A DNA stretch of 64,000 nt from positions 32,510 to 96,509 of the forward strand of contig CAYMII010000008.1 in the NCBI GenBank assembly GCA_964390565.1, written 5' to 3'. Shown piece by piece: positions 1-9,464 of the stretch. Under the pieces are notes generated by a model. That model did no database searches. It was not told the origin of the DNA and saw only the letters and a list, made by a program, of their open reading frames with translations. The position numbers and the translations under genes were made by a program. The stretch is from UBA8529 sp964390565. GTDB lineage: Bacteria; Bacteroidota; Bacteroidia; Bacteroidales; Tenuifilaceae. Position 1 is the first letter of the stretch, and every line of letters begins with the position of its first letter.

Positions 1-1981
1 TTTCCAATATGGAATTTTCGAAGCAGGAATTTCTCTTCCAAACGAAATGGAGAACCTCCAACCAATCATTGCTCCCGATTATGGGATATTTACGAATATT
101 GGCAATGCTCATCAGGAGAATTTCTCGGACCTAAAGCAGAAAGTCAACGAGAAGCTAAAACTTTTTACAAATTGTAAAAGGTTAATCTACTGCAAAGACC
201 ATCAAATAATTGATTCAGCTATCAGCGAAAAAGGGTTCAAGAATACCCTTACATGGGGAAACTCGAGTAATGCTGATATTCAGATAAAAGAAGTTAATCC
301 CATTGATGGTTCAACCTCGATAAAAGTATCGGTAAAAGACAAAAACTATTCTTTCATTATTCCATTTTCCGATAGCGCTTCGGTTGAGAATGCAATGCAC
401 TGCTTCTGCCTGATGCAGTTAATTGGTGTAGAGCCAAACCTTATTTCAACTAGAATGGGACGTCTTGTTCCAATTGCAATGCGTCTTGAGCTAAAAGAGG
501 GAATCAACAATTGTACGATTATCAATGACAGCTATAACTCCGATATCGGTTCGTTGAGCATTGCGCTTGATTTCCTTCGACAACAAAAGCAGCATTCACA
601 AAGGATTTTAATTCTTTCAGATATACTTCAAAGTGGTCAGCTACCTAAAACGCTTTATGCTGAAGTAGCAAAACTTATTATCGAAAAGAAGGTTGATAAG
701 CTCATTGGCATTGGAAAAAACATTAGCGAGTATTCATCGCTTTTTGCTATTGAAAAGGAGTTCTATCCAAGCACTAACGATTTCCTTGAGAGCTTCACTC
801 GACGTCAAATTGCCAATGCAGCAATACTGCTTAAAGGGAGTAGAACTTATCACTTCGAACGGATTTCGGCAATCCTAGAACGAAAGGCACATCGAACGGT
901 AATGGAGGTAAACCTCAACGCGCTTGAGCATAACCTTAACTATTTCCGAAGCCTACTTAAGCCAAATGTAAAGGTAATGGCTTTGGTCAAAGCCTTTTCG
1001 TATGGCAGCGGATCGTTTGAGATTGCAAACCTTCTCCAATTTCACAGAATCGACTATCTAGGGGTTGCTTTTGCCGACGAGGGGGTTGCTCTTCGCGAAG
1101 CAGGAATTACGCTACCAATCATTGTTCTAAATCCATCATTTGGCACCTACGAGCTGATGATAGAGTACAACCTTGAACCCGAAATTTTCAACCTTTCAGG
1201 GTTCGATGAGTTTGTAAATATACTTGAACGCTCTGGGGTCGACACCTATCCTATTCATATCAAGATAGATTCTGGAATGCATCGCCTTGGATTTAGCCAA
1301 GAGGATATTGAAGCATTGACAGAAAGGCTTAAAAAGCATCCAACCATTAAAGTTCAAAGCATCTTCTCGCATTTAGCATCAAGCGAATATGATGGGCATG
1401 ATGATTTCACTCAAAATCAGATTGATAACTTCCTTGCAATTTATAGTCAAATTTCCCAGTCGATAGGCTATAACCCAAATCGTCATATCCTAAATTCTGC
1501 AGGAATCGAGCGTTTTCCTCATGCCCAATTTGAGATGGTTCGTTTAGGGATTGGATTATACGGCGTTAGTTCAATTGAGCAATCTAAACTGCAAAATGTG
1601 AGCACGCTGAAAACCCATGTAATTCAAGTTAAAAGGCTACAAGCCGGCGAAACAGTTGGGTATAATCGAAAAGGAAGAATAACAAAACCTTCAACCATAG
1701 TTACCATTCCAATCGGCTATGCCGATGGGCTAAACCGTAAACTCAGCAATGGAGCAGGGCACTTTTTGCTAAACGGCAAACTTGTTCCAACCATCGGAAA
1801 CATAAGTATGGATACCTGCTTGCTCGATGCAACGGGCATTGAAGTAAAAGAAGGCGATGAGGTGATTATCTTTGGAGCAAACCCAACTATTTTCGATTTA
1901 GCAAAAGCTCTTGAAACCATACCATATGAAGTACTGACATCCATTTCACGAAGGGTAAAAAGAGTTTATTTTCAAGAGTAA
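1..1981 (+). CDS. murF-alr: Bifunctional MurF / alanine racemase fusion, 5' end missing
   Basis: Peptidoglycan precursor enzyme joining two steps: UDP-MurNAc-tripeptide:D-Ala-D-Ala ligase (MurF) and PLP-dependent alanine racemase (Alr). The frame is open from base 2 and carries MurF sequence upstream of the first ATG at 47 (residues read GIFEAGISLPNEMENL), so the true start lies outside the window. The MurF central and C-terminal domains follow (TNIGNAHQENF, then NDSYNSD). Alr begins at about base 902. Counting from the ATG at 47, the PLP lysine is about K315 in ALVKAFSYGSG and the catalytic tyrosine about Y539 in GYNRKG. The fusion is a known Bacteroidota arrangement and would couple D-Ala supply to its use. 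The identification is very secure; only the beginning is lost. Confidence 0.96.
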   Translation, partial: FQYGIFEAGISLPNEMENLQPIIAPDYGIFTNIGNAHQENFSDLKQKVNEKLKLFTNCKRLIYCKDHQIIDSAISEKGFKNTLTWGNSSNADIQIKEVNPIDGSTSIKVSVKDKNYSFIIPFSDSASVENAMHCFCLMQLIGVEPNLISTRMGRLVPIAMRLELKEGINNCTIINDSYNSDIGSLSIALDFLRQQKQHSQRILILSDILQSGQLPKTLYAEVAKLIIEKKVDKLIGIGKNISEYSSLFAIEKEFYPSTNDFLESFTRRQIANAAILLKGSRTYHFERISAILERKAHRTVMEVNLNALEHNLNYFRSLLKPNVKVMALVKAFSYGSGSFEIANLLQFHRIDYLGVAFADEGVALREAGITLPIIVLNPSFGTYELMIEYNLEPEIFNLSGFDEFVNILERSGVDTYPIHIKIDSGMHRLGFSQEDIEALTERLKKHPTIKVQSIFSHLASSEYDGHDDFTQNQIDNFLAIYSQISQSIGYNPNRHILNSAGIERFPHAQFEMVRLGIGLYGVSSIEQSKLQNVSTLKTHVIQVKRLQAGETVGYNRKGRITKPSTIVTIPIGYADGLNRKLSNGAGHFLLNGKLVPTIGNISMDTCLLDATGIEVKEGDEVIIFGANPTIFDLAKALETIPYEVLTSISRRVKRVYFQE

Positions 1982-2062
1982 TATATTTCACAAATTCTGC
2001 TTTAATATTTATTTACAGAACTTTATCTATAGCAATTTGTTTATTCCTCAAACTTAAGTTTT

Positions 2063-2521
2063 ATGAAGTCGTTGAGGCAAGAGCAATTTTTACCAATAAG
2101 CATTAATGAGGCTTGGGAATTCTTTTCATCACCTAAAAACCTTAATAGAGTAACACCAAAAGAACTGTATTTCGAAATAACCTCTGAAGTACCAGATAAA
2201 ATGTACGAAGGGTTAATTATCAGTTACAAAATTAAACCAATGCTAAACATCAAAGTTAGCTGGTATACTGAAATTACCCATATTAAACACCTTGAATACT
2301 TTATCGATGAGCAGCGAAAAGGTCCATATAAAATCTGGCATCACGAGCACCATTTTAAAGAGGTTGAAGGTGGGATAATTATGACAGATTTACTCTATTA
2401 CGATATTGGCAAATCGATATTTGGATGGATTGCTGGCAAACTTTTCGTGAATAAAAAAGTTAAAGAGATTTTTGATTATAGATATCAAGTGCTTGAACAA
2501 TATTTCGAAAAAAAAAGATGA
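2063..2521 (+). CDS. SRPBCC-fold ligand-binding family protein
   Basis: A 152-aa soluble protein without signal peptide. The opening SLRQEQFLPISINEAWEFFS and the following spacing fit the START/SRPBCC (polyketide cyclase, COQ10-like) fold: an N-terminal strand, a helix that closes the cavity (SPKNLNRVTP), then a curved sheet and a long C-terminal helix (about residues 120-148). SRPBCC proteins bind hydrophobic ligands; no catalytic residues can be assigned here. In many Bacteroidota, similar proteins sit beside short-chain dehydrogenases, but that partner is absent. It lies 82 bp after murF-alr on the same strand and may share its transcript. Family membership is likely; function is unknown. 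Confidence 0.7.
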   Translation: MKSLRQEQFLPISINEAWEFFSSPKNLNRVTPKELYFEITSEVPDKMYEGLIISYKIKPMLNIKVSWYTEITHIKHLEYFIDEQRKGPYKIWHHEHHFKEVEGGIIMTDLLYYDIGKSIFGWIAGKLFVNKKVKEIFDYRYQVLEQYFEKKR

Positions 2522-2902
2522 CTAAATTTTATCATTAGAAATGTTTTTAACTGCGAATTCTGTATTCCAAACATTTTTTTAAAGGATAATTGATACTTTT
2601 TTTCTTTAAAGCCCAATAAATAAAGTCCTAAAGAGACAATAATTCAATCACAAAACTTGTCATTAGATACTTTTACCAATTACACTTGTATTTTTTAATT
2701 TCACTTTAGTTGTCATTTGAAAACCCTGTCATCACTGAGATACAGGAGTTAAAGATTACTTCTATAGTCCAAAAATCATTTCTTCTTTTCACCTTTTCTT
2801 GAATATGCAAATACTAATTTGCATATCATCCAGCATTGTTCAAACACAACTATTAAAAAAAGAAAGAACAACGAGAAATTATAATTAATAAAACAATTAA
2901 GT
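2522..2902. other. Gene-free stretch of 381 bp
   Basis: AT-rich spacer between the SRPBCC gene and the next gene on the same strand. I see no credible coding frame, no tRNA-like fold and no T-tailed terminator hairpin. The one structured element is the palindrome at 2803-2826, listed separately. Confidence 0.6.
2803..2826. repeat. Perfect 10-bp inverted repeat, possible operator
   Basis: ATATGCAAAT, then ACTA, then ATTTGCATAT: both arms are exact reverse complements. It ends 76 bp before the start of the 180-aa gene at 2903. No T-run follows, so it looks more like a dimeric regulator site than a terminator. The binding protein is unknown. Confidence 0.5.
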
Positions 2903-3445
2903 ATGGATAAGTCAACCGAAAACGTCACCCTTTACGCAGGGGTAATCGAAGATGTTCTTAAGAACTATAAAGATAAACAGGTAGAATACAAAGAACTTTT
3001 TGATATCGCTAACGGATACGATTTCACAAGACCTACTAACAAGATACCAATTGATGTATACCTTAAAATGTGCAATTGGATTGAGCATAAACTAGGAAAG
3101 TTCAATCTAATTAGAATAGGAAGAAATATTGGTGAATCGACCTATGAAACTATGCTTGCAAACAAAATGATTGTTGGTAAGTGCGCCCCCCTTGATGTAA
3201 TGAAAGCGTTAATTGTTACGGCTCACCTTGGCGTTCAAGATCCCAAAAAGAGAGGATGGGAAATCCTTAGCCATACCGAAAAATCTATAGTTATGCGCAA
3301 AACGCAGAACTTTAATAGCGTTCTTCAGATTGGACTTTTGGATGGGTTAATTCGCAAATCTGGAGTAGCTTGTGTTAAAGTTGAATTCAAACAAGAGATA
3401 GGTAAAGGTGCTGATTTTGACGATTATTTAATAACCTGGCTTTAG
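2903..3445 (+). CDS. Unrecognised 180-aa protein, weakly DUF2378-like
   Basis: I do not recognise this family with certainty. It is soluble with no signal peptide. The middle and end (IRIGRNIGESTYETM at about residues 71-85, then VLQIGLLDGLIRKSGVACVKV near the C-terminus) recall the layout of DUF2378/heme-NO-binding-like proteins, in which an LGR-type helix is followed by a GLLEG-type motif. There is no obvious heme ligand or cysteine cluster. It is tail-to-tail with a SpoIIE phosphatase gene, with stop codons only 3 bp apart, and has a long leader with a palindrome at 2803-2826, hinting at regulated expression. A sensory or regulatory role is inference only. Confidence 0.45.
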   Translation: MDKSTENVTLYAGVIEDVLKNYKDKQVEYKELFDIANGYDFTRPTNKIPIDVYLKMCNWIEHKLGKFNLIRIGRNIGESTYETMLANKMIVGKCAPLDVMKALIVTAHLGVQDPKKRGWEILSHTEKSIVMRKTQNFNSVLQIGLLDGLIRKSGVACVKVEFKQEIGKGADFDDYLITWL

Positions 3446-3448
3446 ATT

Positions 3449-5056
3449 CTACACCCTCACGCCAACAACAAGGATATCGTCAGTTTGGTCAGCATTTTGT
3501 CGCCAATTCTCAATTGAACGTTCAAGTTCGTCACGCTGTTGTTGCATACTTTGATTCGAAATAGATAGGAGAAGTTTTTGGTAACTTCTAACAGAGAATT
3601 TTCGTCTTGTATCTTGACTTATCTGATCCGAATAGCCATCAGTAAACAGATAAATACAGTCATCCTTTAGGAGCTGGAACTCAAGATTTGTAAAATTTGG
3701 CTTTTCGCGAAGGTGTATACCTATAGGCATTCTATCTGCCTTTAATTCAATTAGTTCCGAATCTCTGATGATATATATCGGGTTGTTTGCGCCTGAGTAT
3801 TTTAACACATTCCTATCTAAATCAATGGCAATTAGCGCCATATCCATTCCGTCCTTTGCTTCTCGAATTTGGTTTGACTGATGCAAGGCAAGCTTTATCT
3901 TGTCTCGCATTTCATTAAGAATTGTGTTGGTTTCAGAAAGTTCTTTAGTATGAATAATCTCGTTGAGATAAGAGATGCCCAACATGCTCAATAGCGCTCC
4001 AGGAACGCCATGTCCAGTACAATCAGCAACAGCTAAAACCAGCGTATTCTCAATTCTTTTAACATAGTAAAAATCACCCCCAATAATATCGCGGGGTTCG
4101 TAATAAATAAAATAATCGGAAAAAACTTCTTTTAAAATATCCTCCGACGGAAGTAATGCTTTCTGAATATGGCTAGCGTAAAGGATGCTATCGGTAATAT
4201 TCTGTTTATGAATCAGTAATTGATCTCGTTGTTTGGAGAGTTCTAAACTTTGAGCCTCGAGCAACTTATTCTGAGAAAGAATTTTTTCATTCTTAACCTC
4301 AAGCATAACATTTAAATCCTTATGATATTCCATTTGAACACGAACCTCCTCTGTAAGCATCTGAAGATCTTTATTCTTACGCCTCAAATCCTTGTTCTTA
4401 TCCATTATTTTTTTTGAATACTCAATATTCTTATCCTGCAGCTTTTGGAAAGCTATAAAAGTAGCTTCGCGGTTAGATTCAAAGAAGTAAGCAAAAAAGA
4501 ATAGCGAACTATACACTGATAATAACCTTATAACAAACTCATTATCATATAGTTTATTTAATGGTGTATCAATTAGGTAAAAACCAACGGTTACTGCAAT
4601 TAAAAAAAGATTATAAAGAGTACCTGCTCTTCTTCCTAAAAGGAATAAACTAAATAATGGGAAAACATAATACCAATAAATTCCAGGAAATATATAATAA
4701 CTTTTTACTGTAAGTAGTGTTGAGCCATTTCGAAATAAAAAGTAAAACTCAAGGCACATAAAGCCAAAAACCATTAAATGGCTTACTAATAACACATTCC
4801 GTTTTACCCTTAAATAAACTTGTAAAGCAACAATTGCAGCAACACATAATAAATAAATGTAGGATAAATGTATCTCATCCAACAGCATCATCCTGTAACT
4901 ATAGAATAGCAAGTAGAAGTGGGAACAGAATGCAAAAATGTTTATTAGAGTTGTTTTTCTAACATCCTCGCTTATCAAACTCCCTCTCATTTTCGAAGAA
5001 AGGAATTCGTACAAAACTTTTCTCATTCGTTTGATATGCAGGGATTCTAGAGCCAT
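3449..5056 (-). CDS. Membrane-anchored SpoIIE-type PP2C serine phosphatase
   Basis: A 535-aa signalling phosphatase. Residues about 25-190 hold five to six hydrophobic segments. A charged coiled coil follows (about 195-290, rich in K, E, Q). The C-terminal third is a SpoIIE/PP2C domain with metal-binding aspartates in DIIGGDFYYV (about residue 320), VADCTGHGVPGALLSMLG (about 342) and LFTDGYSDQ (about 469). Such proteins usually remove phosphate from STAS-type anti-sigma antagonists, or transmit membrane signals to partner-switching systems; no STAS or kinase partner lies nearby. The domain call is strong. The input signal and target are unknown. Confidence 0.9.
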   Translation of the reverse strand: MALESLHIKRMRKVLYEFLSSKMRGSLISEDVRKTTLINIFAFCSHFYLLFYSYRMMLLDEIHLSYIYLLCVAAIVALQVYLRVKRNVLLVSHLMVFGFMCLEFYFLFRNGSTLLTVKSYYIFPGIYWYYVFPLFSLFLLGRRAGTLYNLFLIAVTVGFYLIDTPLNKLYDNEFVIRLLSVYSSLFFFAYFFESNREATFIAFQKLQDKNIEYSKKIMDKNKDLRRKNKDLQMLTEEVRVQMEYHKDLNVMLEVKNEKILSQNKLLEAQSLELSKQRDQLLIHKQNITDSILYASHIQKALLPSEDILKEVFSDYFIYYEPRDIIGGDFYYVKRIENTLVLAVADCTGHGVPGALLSMLGISYLNEIIHTKELSETNTILNEMRDKIKLALHQSNQIREAKDGMDMALIAIDLDRNVLKYSGANNPIYIIRDSELIELKADRMPIGIHLREKPNFTNLEFQLLKDDCIYLFTDGYSDQISQDTRRKFSVRSYQKLLLSISNQSMQQQRDELERSIENWRQNADQTDDILVVGVRV

Positions 5057-5308
5057 CCAGCAGTATATATATTATTTTATTGAATATTAGATTTTTACAA
5101 AAGGGGTTAACCAATATCAATATTACAAAAAAACATTGGAAAACCCTTACTATTTTGACCGATATCTCAATATCTGTGAGTAATTATTACTTATCAATAA
5201 GTTACAGGCTTATATAGATATAATCTTTTAGAAGATACCGTCAATACAACATACCCTATACTAGTGGGAAGAATTTAATTAGAAAGCAGAAAACAAATAA
5301 GCCTACAA

Positions 5309-6010
5309 CTACCCTAGATTACTTATTCTATCGAGTCTGTAGGCGTCTAATATTTTAATTCTACGGCCATCGAGTTCAATAACATTTTCGTTGCAAAAAC
5401 CCGAAAGGGTTCGAATTGCATTCGAGGTGGTCATATTTGAGAGGTTGGCAAGATCCTCCCTAGAAAGATATACTTTAATTGTTTGCCCATCATCCTCAAG
5501 CCCATATGTATCGCGAAGAAAAAGAAGAGATTCAGCTAAGCGTCCACGAATATGCTTCTGGGTTAATGTTATGGTTCTATTATTTGAGAAGCCAAGTTCA
5601 GTGGCTAAAGATCTTAGAATGTGAAAAGTAAGTTCAGCATTCGTCTTCAAGATATCAATAAGGCAATCCTTTTCAATAGTACAGATAATTGAATCTTCTA
5701 AAGCCTCAGCGGTGGCAATATGGTTTTCGTCGGCAAACATTGCTCTATACCCAAAAAAACCAACAGGTCGAGCCATTCTAACAATTTGATCGCGACCACC
5801 TACACCCTCTTTAAAAATTTTAACCTTCCCTTTATACAAACACACAAGTCCTGTAGGCACCTCACCATCCCTAAATATTATTTCGCCCCTTTTTATGTAA
5901 GAGCATGTGAAATTAGCCCTAATCTTCTCCTTCTCATGAGGTTGAAGATTATAGAAAAGCGCACATACAGCCTCAAAAGCACTCTGAATATCAATATTGT
6001 GGTGAGCCAT
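5309..6010 (-). CDS. Crp/Fnr-family transcriptional regulator
   Basis: A 233-aa DNA-binding regulator. Residues about 20-135 form a cyclic-nucleotide-type beta-roll (RGEIIFRDGEVPTGLVCLYKG) and about 150-225 a winged helix (LSREDLANLSNMTTSNAIRTL). The Fnr [4Fe-4S] cysteine pattern is absent, and the cNMP-binding arginine motif is not typical, so the effector cannot be read off. Bacteroidota paralogues respond to redox, heme or nitric oxide cues. It is a single gene with its own promoter box at 6037-6044. The family is certain; the regulon is unknown. Confidence 0.92.
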   Translation of the reverse strand: MAHHNIDIQSAFEAVCALFYNLQPHEKEKIRANFTCSYIKRGEIIFRDGEVPTGLVCLYKGKVKIFKEGVGGRDQIVRMARPVGFFGYRAMFADENHIATAEALEDSIICTIEKDCLIDILKTNAELTFHILRSLATELGFSNNRTITLTQKHIRGRLAESLLFLRDTYGLEDDGQTIKVYLSREDLANLSNMTTSNAIRTLSGFCNENVIELDGRRIKILDAYRLDRISNLG

Positions 6011-6036
6011 TTTGGTATAATCTTGTTTTAATTGAG

Positions 6037-6044
6037 CAAAGTTA
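6037..6044 (-). promoter_or_regulatory. Bacteroidota -7 box for the Crp/Fnr gene
   Basis: The minus strand reads TAACTTTG, matching TAnnTTTG, 26 bp before the ATG at 6010. No clear -33 TTTG is seen at the usual distance. Confidence 0.55.
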
Positions 6045-6104
6045 ATAAAAATATGTTGTTAAACATTTATGGTTTTAAAAAATCAAATAATATGGCTTTC
6101 ATAG

Positions 6105-7763
6105 TTACCAGTGAGCTACTAGCGGCATTCTCCTTCCAAACCCAAAGGCTTTTGACGAAACCCGCAAGATAGGAGGTGCTTGAAATCTCTTGTATTCATT
6201 GATATTCACTAACCGAACAGCCCTTAAAACTGTTGCACTGTCAAAGCCCTCAGCAATAATAGTTTCGAGGCTTTTTTGCTCTTCAATATAGCTGAAAAGG
6301 ATTTTATCAAGCAAATCGTATTCTGGAAGTGAGTCTGAATCCTTTTGATCGGGTCTAAGTTCAGCTGAAGGTGGTTTAACTATTGTGTTTATAGGAATAA
6401 TCTCTTCGTTTCGGTTGATGAAATAAGCCAACTTATAAACATCTGTCTTATATACATCGCCCAATACGCTTAGTGCTCCGTTCATATCACCATAAAGCGT
6501 TCCATAGCCCACAGCTGCTTCGCTCTTATTGGATGTGTTTAAAAGAAGATGTCCGAATTTATTGGAGAGAGCCATAAGCATTGTTCCTCGGATTCTTGCC
6601 TGCAAATTCTCCTCGGTAATATCTTCCTTTAATCCTGAAAATATTCCCGAAAGGCCTACATTAAAAGAATCGAAAGCGTCTTGAATATTAATTAAATCGT
6701 ACTTAACGTTTAACTTTTCGGCAAGGGCTACTGCATCATCTATTGAGTGCTGTGATGAGTACTTTGAGGGCATAAGCAAAACTCGGATATTACTACTCCC
6801 CAATGCATCAACTGCAATAGCTAAAGTAACTGCCGAATCTATTCCACCTGATAACCCTAATGTGGCTTTTGTAAAGCCCATCTTGCCAAAGTAGTCGCTA
6901 ATACCGAGTTTAAGCGCTTCATATATCTTCGATATTCTGATATTCTCTGAATCGCTATCAATCCTAACTGGAACCTTAGTTTCGAACAAATCTGTATCAA
7001 CAATTCTAACCTCTTCGCAAAAGCTATTCAGCTGTTCAAGTATTTCACCCTTACGATTTAATACCATTGAACTGCCATCGAAGATTAACTCAGCGTTTGC
7101 GCCAACCTGATTAACATATATTACGGGCAATCCAAAACGGTGAACATTATTTACAAATACGCTTTTGCGACGACCTTCGTTATTGTATGAGAAAGGTGAA
7201 GCTGCAATGTTAATAATCAAATCCGGATCAAAGTTTTTGAGCTGCTCCATTGGCGATTTGCTATATAGCCGACCTCGAGCAAAGTTAGATGAAACGGGCT
7301 GATCGTCCCATAAATCCTCACAAATGGTAACTGCGATCTTTGTTCCCTTAACTGTAATAATATCAAACTCAGTATTTGGCTCAAAGTATCGGTATTCATC
7401 AAAAACATCGTAGGTTGGAAGTAGCGTTTTATGGTGAACGCTAGAAATGGCTCCATCGCTTAAAATGTACGCTGAATTATAAAGTAATTTGCCCTTGAGG
7501 TTAGGATTAAGGCTTGGAGCACCAACAATAGCAGTAATTCCAATGCAAATCTTGGACAACTCATTAACTGATTGTTCGCACTTTAAAACAAAATCCTCAC
7601 GATCAAGAAGATCATGAGGAGGGTAACCACAAATTGATAATTCTGAGAATACGATTAAATCAACCCCATCCGATTTAGCTTGCTCAATGGCATGCGCGAT
7701 CTTATCTCTATTATAATCGAAATGGTTTACAATGTAGTTAAGCTGCGCGAGGGCAATCTTCAT
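6105..7763 (-). CDS. nadE: Glutamine-dependent NAD+ synthetase
   Basis: Last step of NAD+ synthesis: amidation of deamido-NAD+ with ATP and glutamine. The N-terminal nitrilase-like glutaminase domain (about residues 1-250) shows the Glu-Lys-Cys triad in VFSELSICGYPP, HKTLLPTYDVFDE and TICEDLWDD. The C-terminal synthetase domain has the PP-loop LGLSGGIDSAVTL (about 304-316). The 552-aa length is normal for the compact two-domain bacterial enzyme. It begins 9 bp after the upstream outer membrane protein gene and is very probably cotranscribed with it. In flavobacteria nadE sits beside gldB/gldC; those gliding genes are not here. Confidence 0.97.
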   Translation of the reverse strand: MKIALAQLNYIVNHFDYNRDKIAHAIEQAKSDGVDLIVFSELSICGYPPHDLLDREDFVLKCEQSVNELSKICIGITAIVGAPSLNPNLKGKLLYNSAYILSDGAISSVHHKTLLPTYDVFDEYRYFEPNTEFDIITVKGTKIAVTICEDLWDDQPVSSNFARGRLYSKSPMEQLKNFDPDLIINIAASPFSYNNEGRRKSVFVNNVHRFGLPVIYVNQVGANAELIFDGSSMVLNRKGEILEQLNSFCEEVRIVDTDLFETKVPVRIDSDSENIRISKIYEALKLGISDYFGKMGFTKATLGLSGGIDSAVTLAIAVDALGSSNIRVLLMPSKYSSQHSIDDAVALAEKLNVKYDLINIQDAFDSFNVGLSGIFSGLKEDITEENLQARIRGTMLMALSNKFGHLLLNTSNKSEAAVGYGTLYGDMNGALSVLGDVYKTDVYKLAYFINRNEEIIPINTIVKPPSAELRPDQKDSDSLPEYDLLDKILFSYIEEQKSLETIIAEGFDSATVLRAVRLVNINEYKRFQAPPILRVSSKAFGFGRRMPLVAHW

Positions 7764-7772
7764 ATAAATAAT

Positions 7773-8447
7773 TTAAAATACAACTCCTATCCTTAATGAT
7801 AAACTCCCGTAGCTAACCTTTCCAAAATTTGTTTTAAAGGTTTGTGTAATGCCATTTGCATAAATTACACCAAACTGTAGGCTGCTTGAACCACCCAAAG
7901 AATATTCGGCTCCAGCACCTAAAAAGTAAGAAGCAAAACCAATTGCAAACTCTTTTGTAGCCGTCTCTTTATCAATTTTTTGAGTATCTTCCCATACTAC
8001 ACCTTTCAAGCGAATATGTCCAGCAAGCCCTACTTGAGCCGTAAATGTAAAATAGCCAATTTCGTTAGTTCTAAATTTTAATCCTAAAGGAATTGTAAGG
8101 TATTGCGATTTCATTTTTACAGTCATGCCTGAGTCAATTGGATACTCATCATCCACAGTTTCAATTTTATCATCAACCTTAAATTTGAGATTTCCCCCAA
8201 GGTTATTTATTGAAAGTCCCGTTGTAATCGCGTAACGATCGGCAAAATACTTATCGTATGAAAATCCAATATTGAAACCTATTACCGAACCATTTGGCTT
8301 GAACTTTTTAGTATCTGAAGTCATCCACGATGCCTGAGGATCAGCAAAAATGCTAAATCGACGACTTTCTTTCTGAGCCTTTACAACTGTTATGTTAAAA
8401 AGTAATAGAACTATTACAAGTTTTAAAGCATTTTTCATAATTTCCAT
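7773..8447 (-). CDS. PorT-family outer membrane beta-barrel protein
   Basis: A 224-aa exported protein. The signal peptide ends at about TVVKAQ. It is followed by alternating amphipathic strands, each with aromatic girdle residues, and ends in the aromatic strand LSLRIGVVF that is typical of outer membrane barrels. The pattern fits the PorT-like barrel family (outer membrane protein beta-barrel, PF13568), with about eight strands. A second in-frame ATG at 8438 (MKNALKLV) is an equally good start and would give a more usual signal peptide. It is first in a two-gene operon with nadE and has a promoter box at 8472-8479. Whether it is the true PorT of T9SS cannot be decided. Confidence 0.75.
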   Translation of the reverse strand: MEIMKNALKLVIVLLLFNITVVKAQKESRRFSIFADPQASWMTSDTKKFKPNGSVIGFNIGFSYDKYFADRYAITTGLSINNLGGNLKFKVDDKIETVDDEYPIDSGMTVKMKSQYLTIPLGLKFRTNEIGYFTFTAQVGLAGHIRLKGVVWEDTQKIDKETATKEFAIGFASYFLGAGAEYSLGGSSSLQFGVIYANGITQTFKTNFGKVSYGSLSLRIGVVF

Positions 8448-8471
8448 TTTTAAAATATGACAATAACTTTA

Positions 8472-8479
8472 CAAAAGTA
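8472..8479 (-). promoter_or_regulatory. -7 box for the PorT-like gene and nadE
   Basis: The minus strand reads TACTTTTG (TAnnTTTG), 24 bp before the start at 8447. Confidence 0.5.
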
Positions 8480-8606
8480 TATAAAAAAAGAAGTTATCCT
8501 TCACCTAATTGGTATTGAAGTTTAATAGGATTAACAAAAATTAAACCGTTTTTGAAATCAAACTGAAACAGTTAAAAAACTCTTCCCTAATTTTGATAAA
8601 GAGTTT

Positions 8607-8614
8607 TACATTTG
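8607..8614 (+). promoter_or_regulatory. -7 box for ispE
   Basis: TACATTTG lies 25 bp before the ispE ATG. A TTTG at 8592-8595 is too close to serve as the usual -33 element. Confidence 0.5.
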
Positions 8615-8639
8615 CTATTCCTTAAAACGAGAATCTACA

Positions 8640-9461
8640 ATGATTGTTTTTCCTAATGCTAAGATTAACCTTGGACTAAACATAGTCGCCCGCCGCGAGG
8701 ATGGTTTTCACAATATCGAAACCATTTTTTATCCTGTAAAAGGTTTGTGCGATATTCTTGAAATTGCACCAATGCCAAATCAAGATGTTGCAATCAGTTT
8801 CAAGCAAACTGGGTTAACCCTTAACGAGCCCGATGAAAATAATTTGTGTGTAAAGGCTTATCATTTGCTAAGTTCCTATACTGAATTACCTCCTGTTGCA
8901 ATTCATCTACATAAACAGGTTCCTTTTGGAGCTGGGCTAGGAGGAGGTTCTGCTGATGGGGCATTTACCTTATCGACGTTAAATAATCTTTCGCCCAACC
9001 CTTTATCAAAAGATAAACTTTTGGAGGTTGCCTTAAGACTTGGTAGCGATTGTCCCTTTTTTATCTACAATGAACCTTGCTTTGCTTCAGGAAGAGGTGA
9101 AATAATAAGTCCGATAAGTTTAGATTTATCAGGACTATATATCTTATTAGTAAATCCAGGTTTGCACGTTAATACAGGTAAGGCTTATTCTCTATCGAAT
9201 CCAAAACAACCTGAAAAAAGCCTTAATATACTGATAAAAAAAGTTCCAAATTCATGGGCCGATTCTATTAAAAATGATTTTGAAGAAGTAGTTTTTAGCA
9301 TCCATCCCAAAATAGGATATATCAAAGATAACCTTTATAAGATGGGCGCATTTTACGCATCAATGTCAGGAAGCGGCTCTACGGTATTTGGGTTATTCAA
9401 TAAAAAGCCAGCTTTTGAATCACATTTTTTAGAATATTTCACACACCTCCAAGAATTATAA
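8640..9461 (+). CDS. ispE: 4-diphosphocytidyl-2-C-methyl-D-erythritol kinase
   Basis: Fourth enzyme of the MEP isoprenoid pathway: phosphorylates the 2-hydroxyl of CDP-ME using ATP. It is a GHMP kinase with N-terminal FPNAKINLGLNI, the ATP loop PFGAGLGGGSADGAF at about residues 98-112 and the C-terminal SMSGSGSTVFGLF motif. The length of 273 aa is normal. It stands alone between a divergent outer membrane protein gene and a convergent carboxylase operon, with its own promoter box and a strong terminator immediately after the stop. Confidence 0.97.
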   Translation: MIVFPNAKINLGLNIVARREDGFHNIETIFYPVKGLCDILEIAPMPNQDVAISFKQTGLTLNEPDENNLCVKAYHLLSSYTELPPVAIHLHKQVPFGAGLGGGSADGAFTLSTLNNLSPNPLSKDKLLEVALRLGSDCPFFIYNEPCFASGRGEIISPISLDLSGLYILLVNPGLHVNTGKAYSLSNPKQPEKSLNILIKKVPNSWADSIKNDFEEVVFSIHPKIGYIKDNLYKMGAFYASMSGSGSTVFGLFNKKPAFESHFLEYFTHLQEL

Positions 9462-9464
9462 TAA

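Noticed and set aside
7773..8447. Calling this the true T9SS PorT
   Set aside because: The family barrel is recognisable, but nothing in the sequence or neighbours proves the T9SS role.
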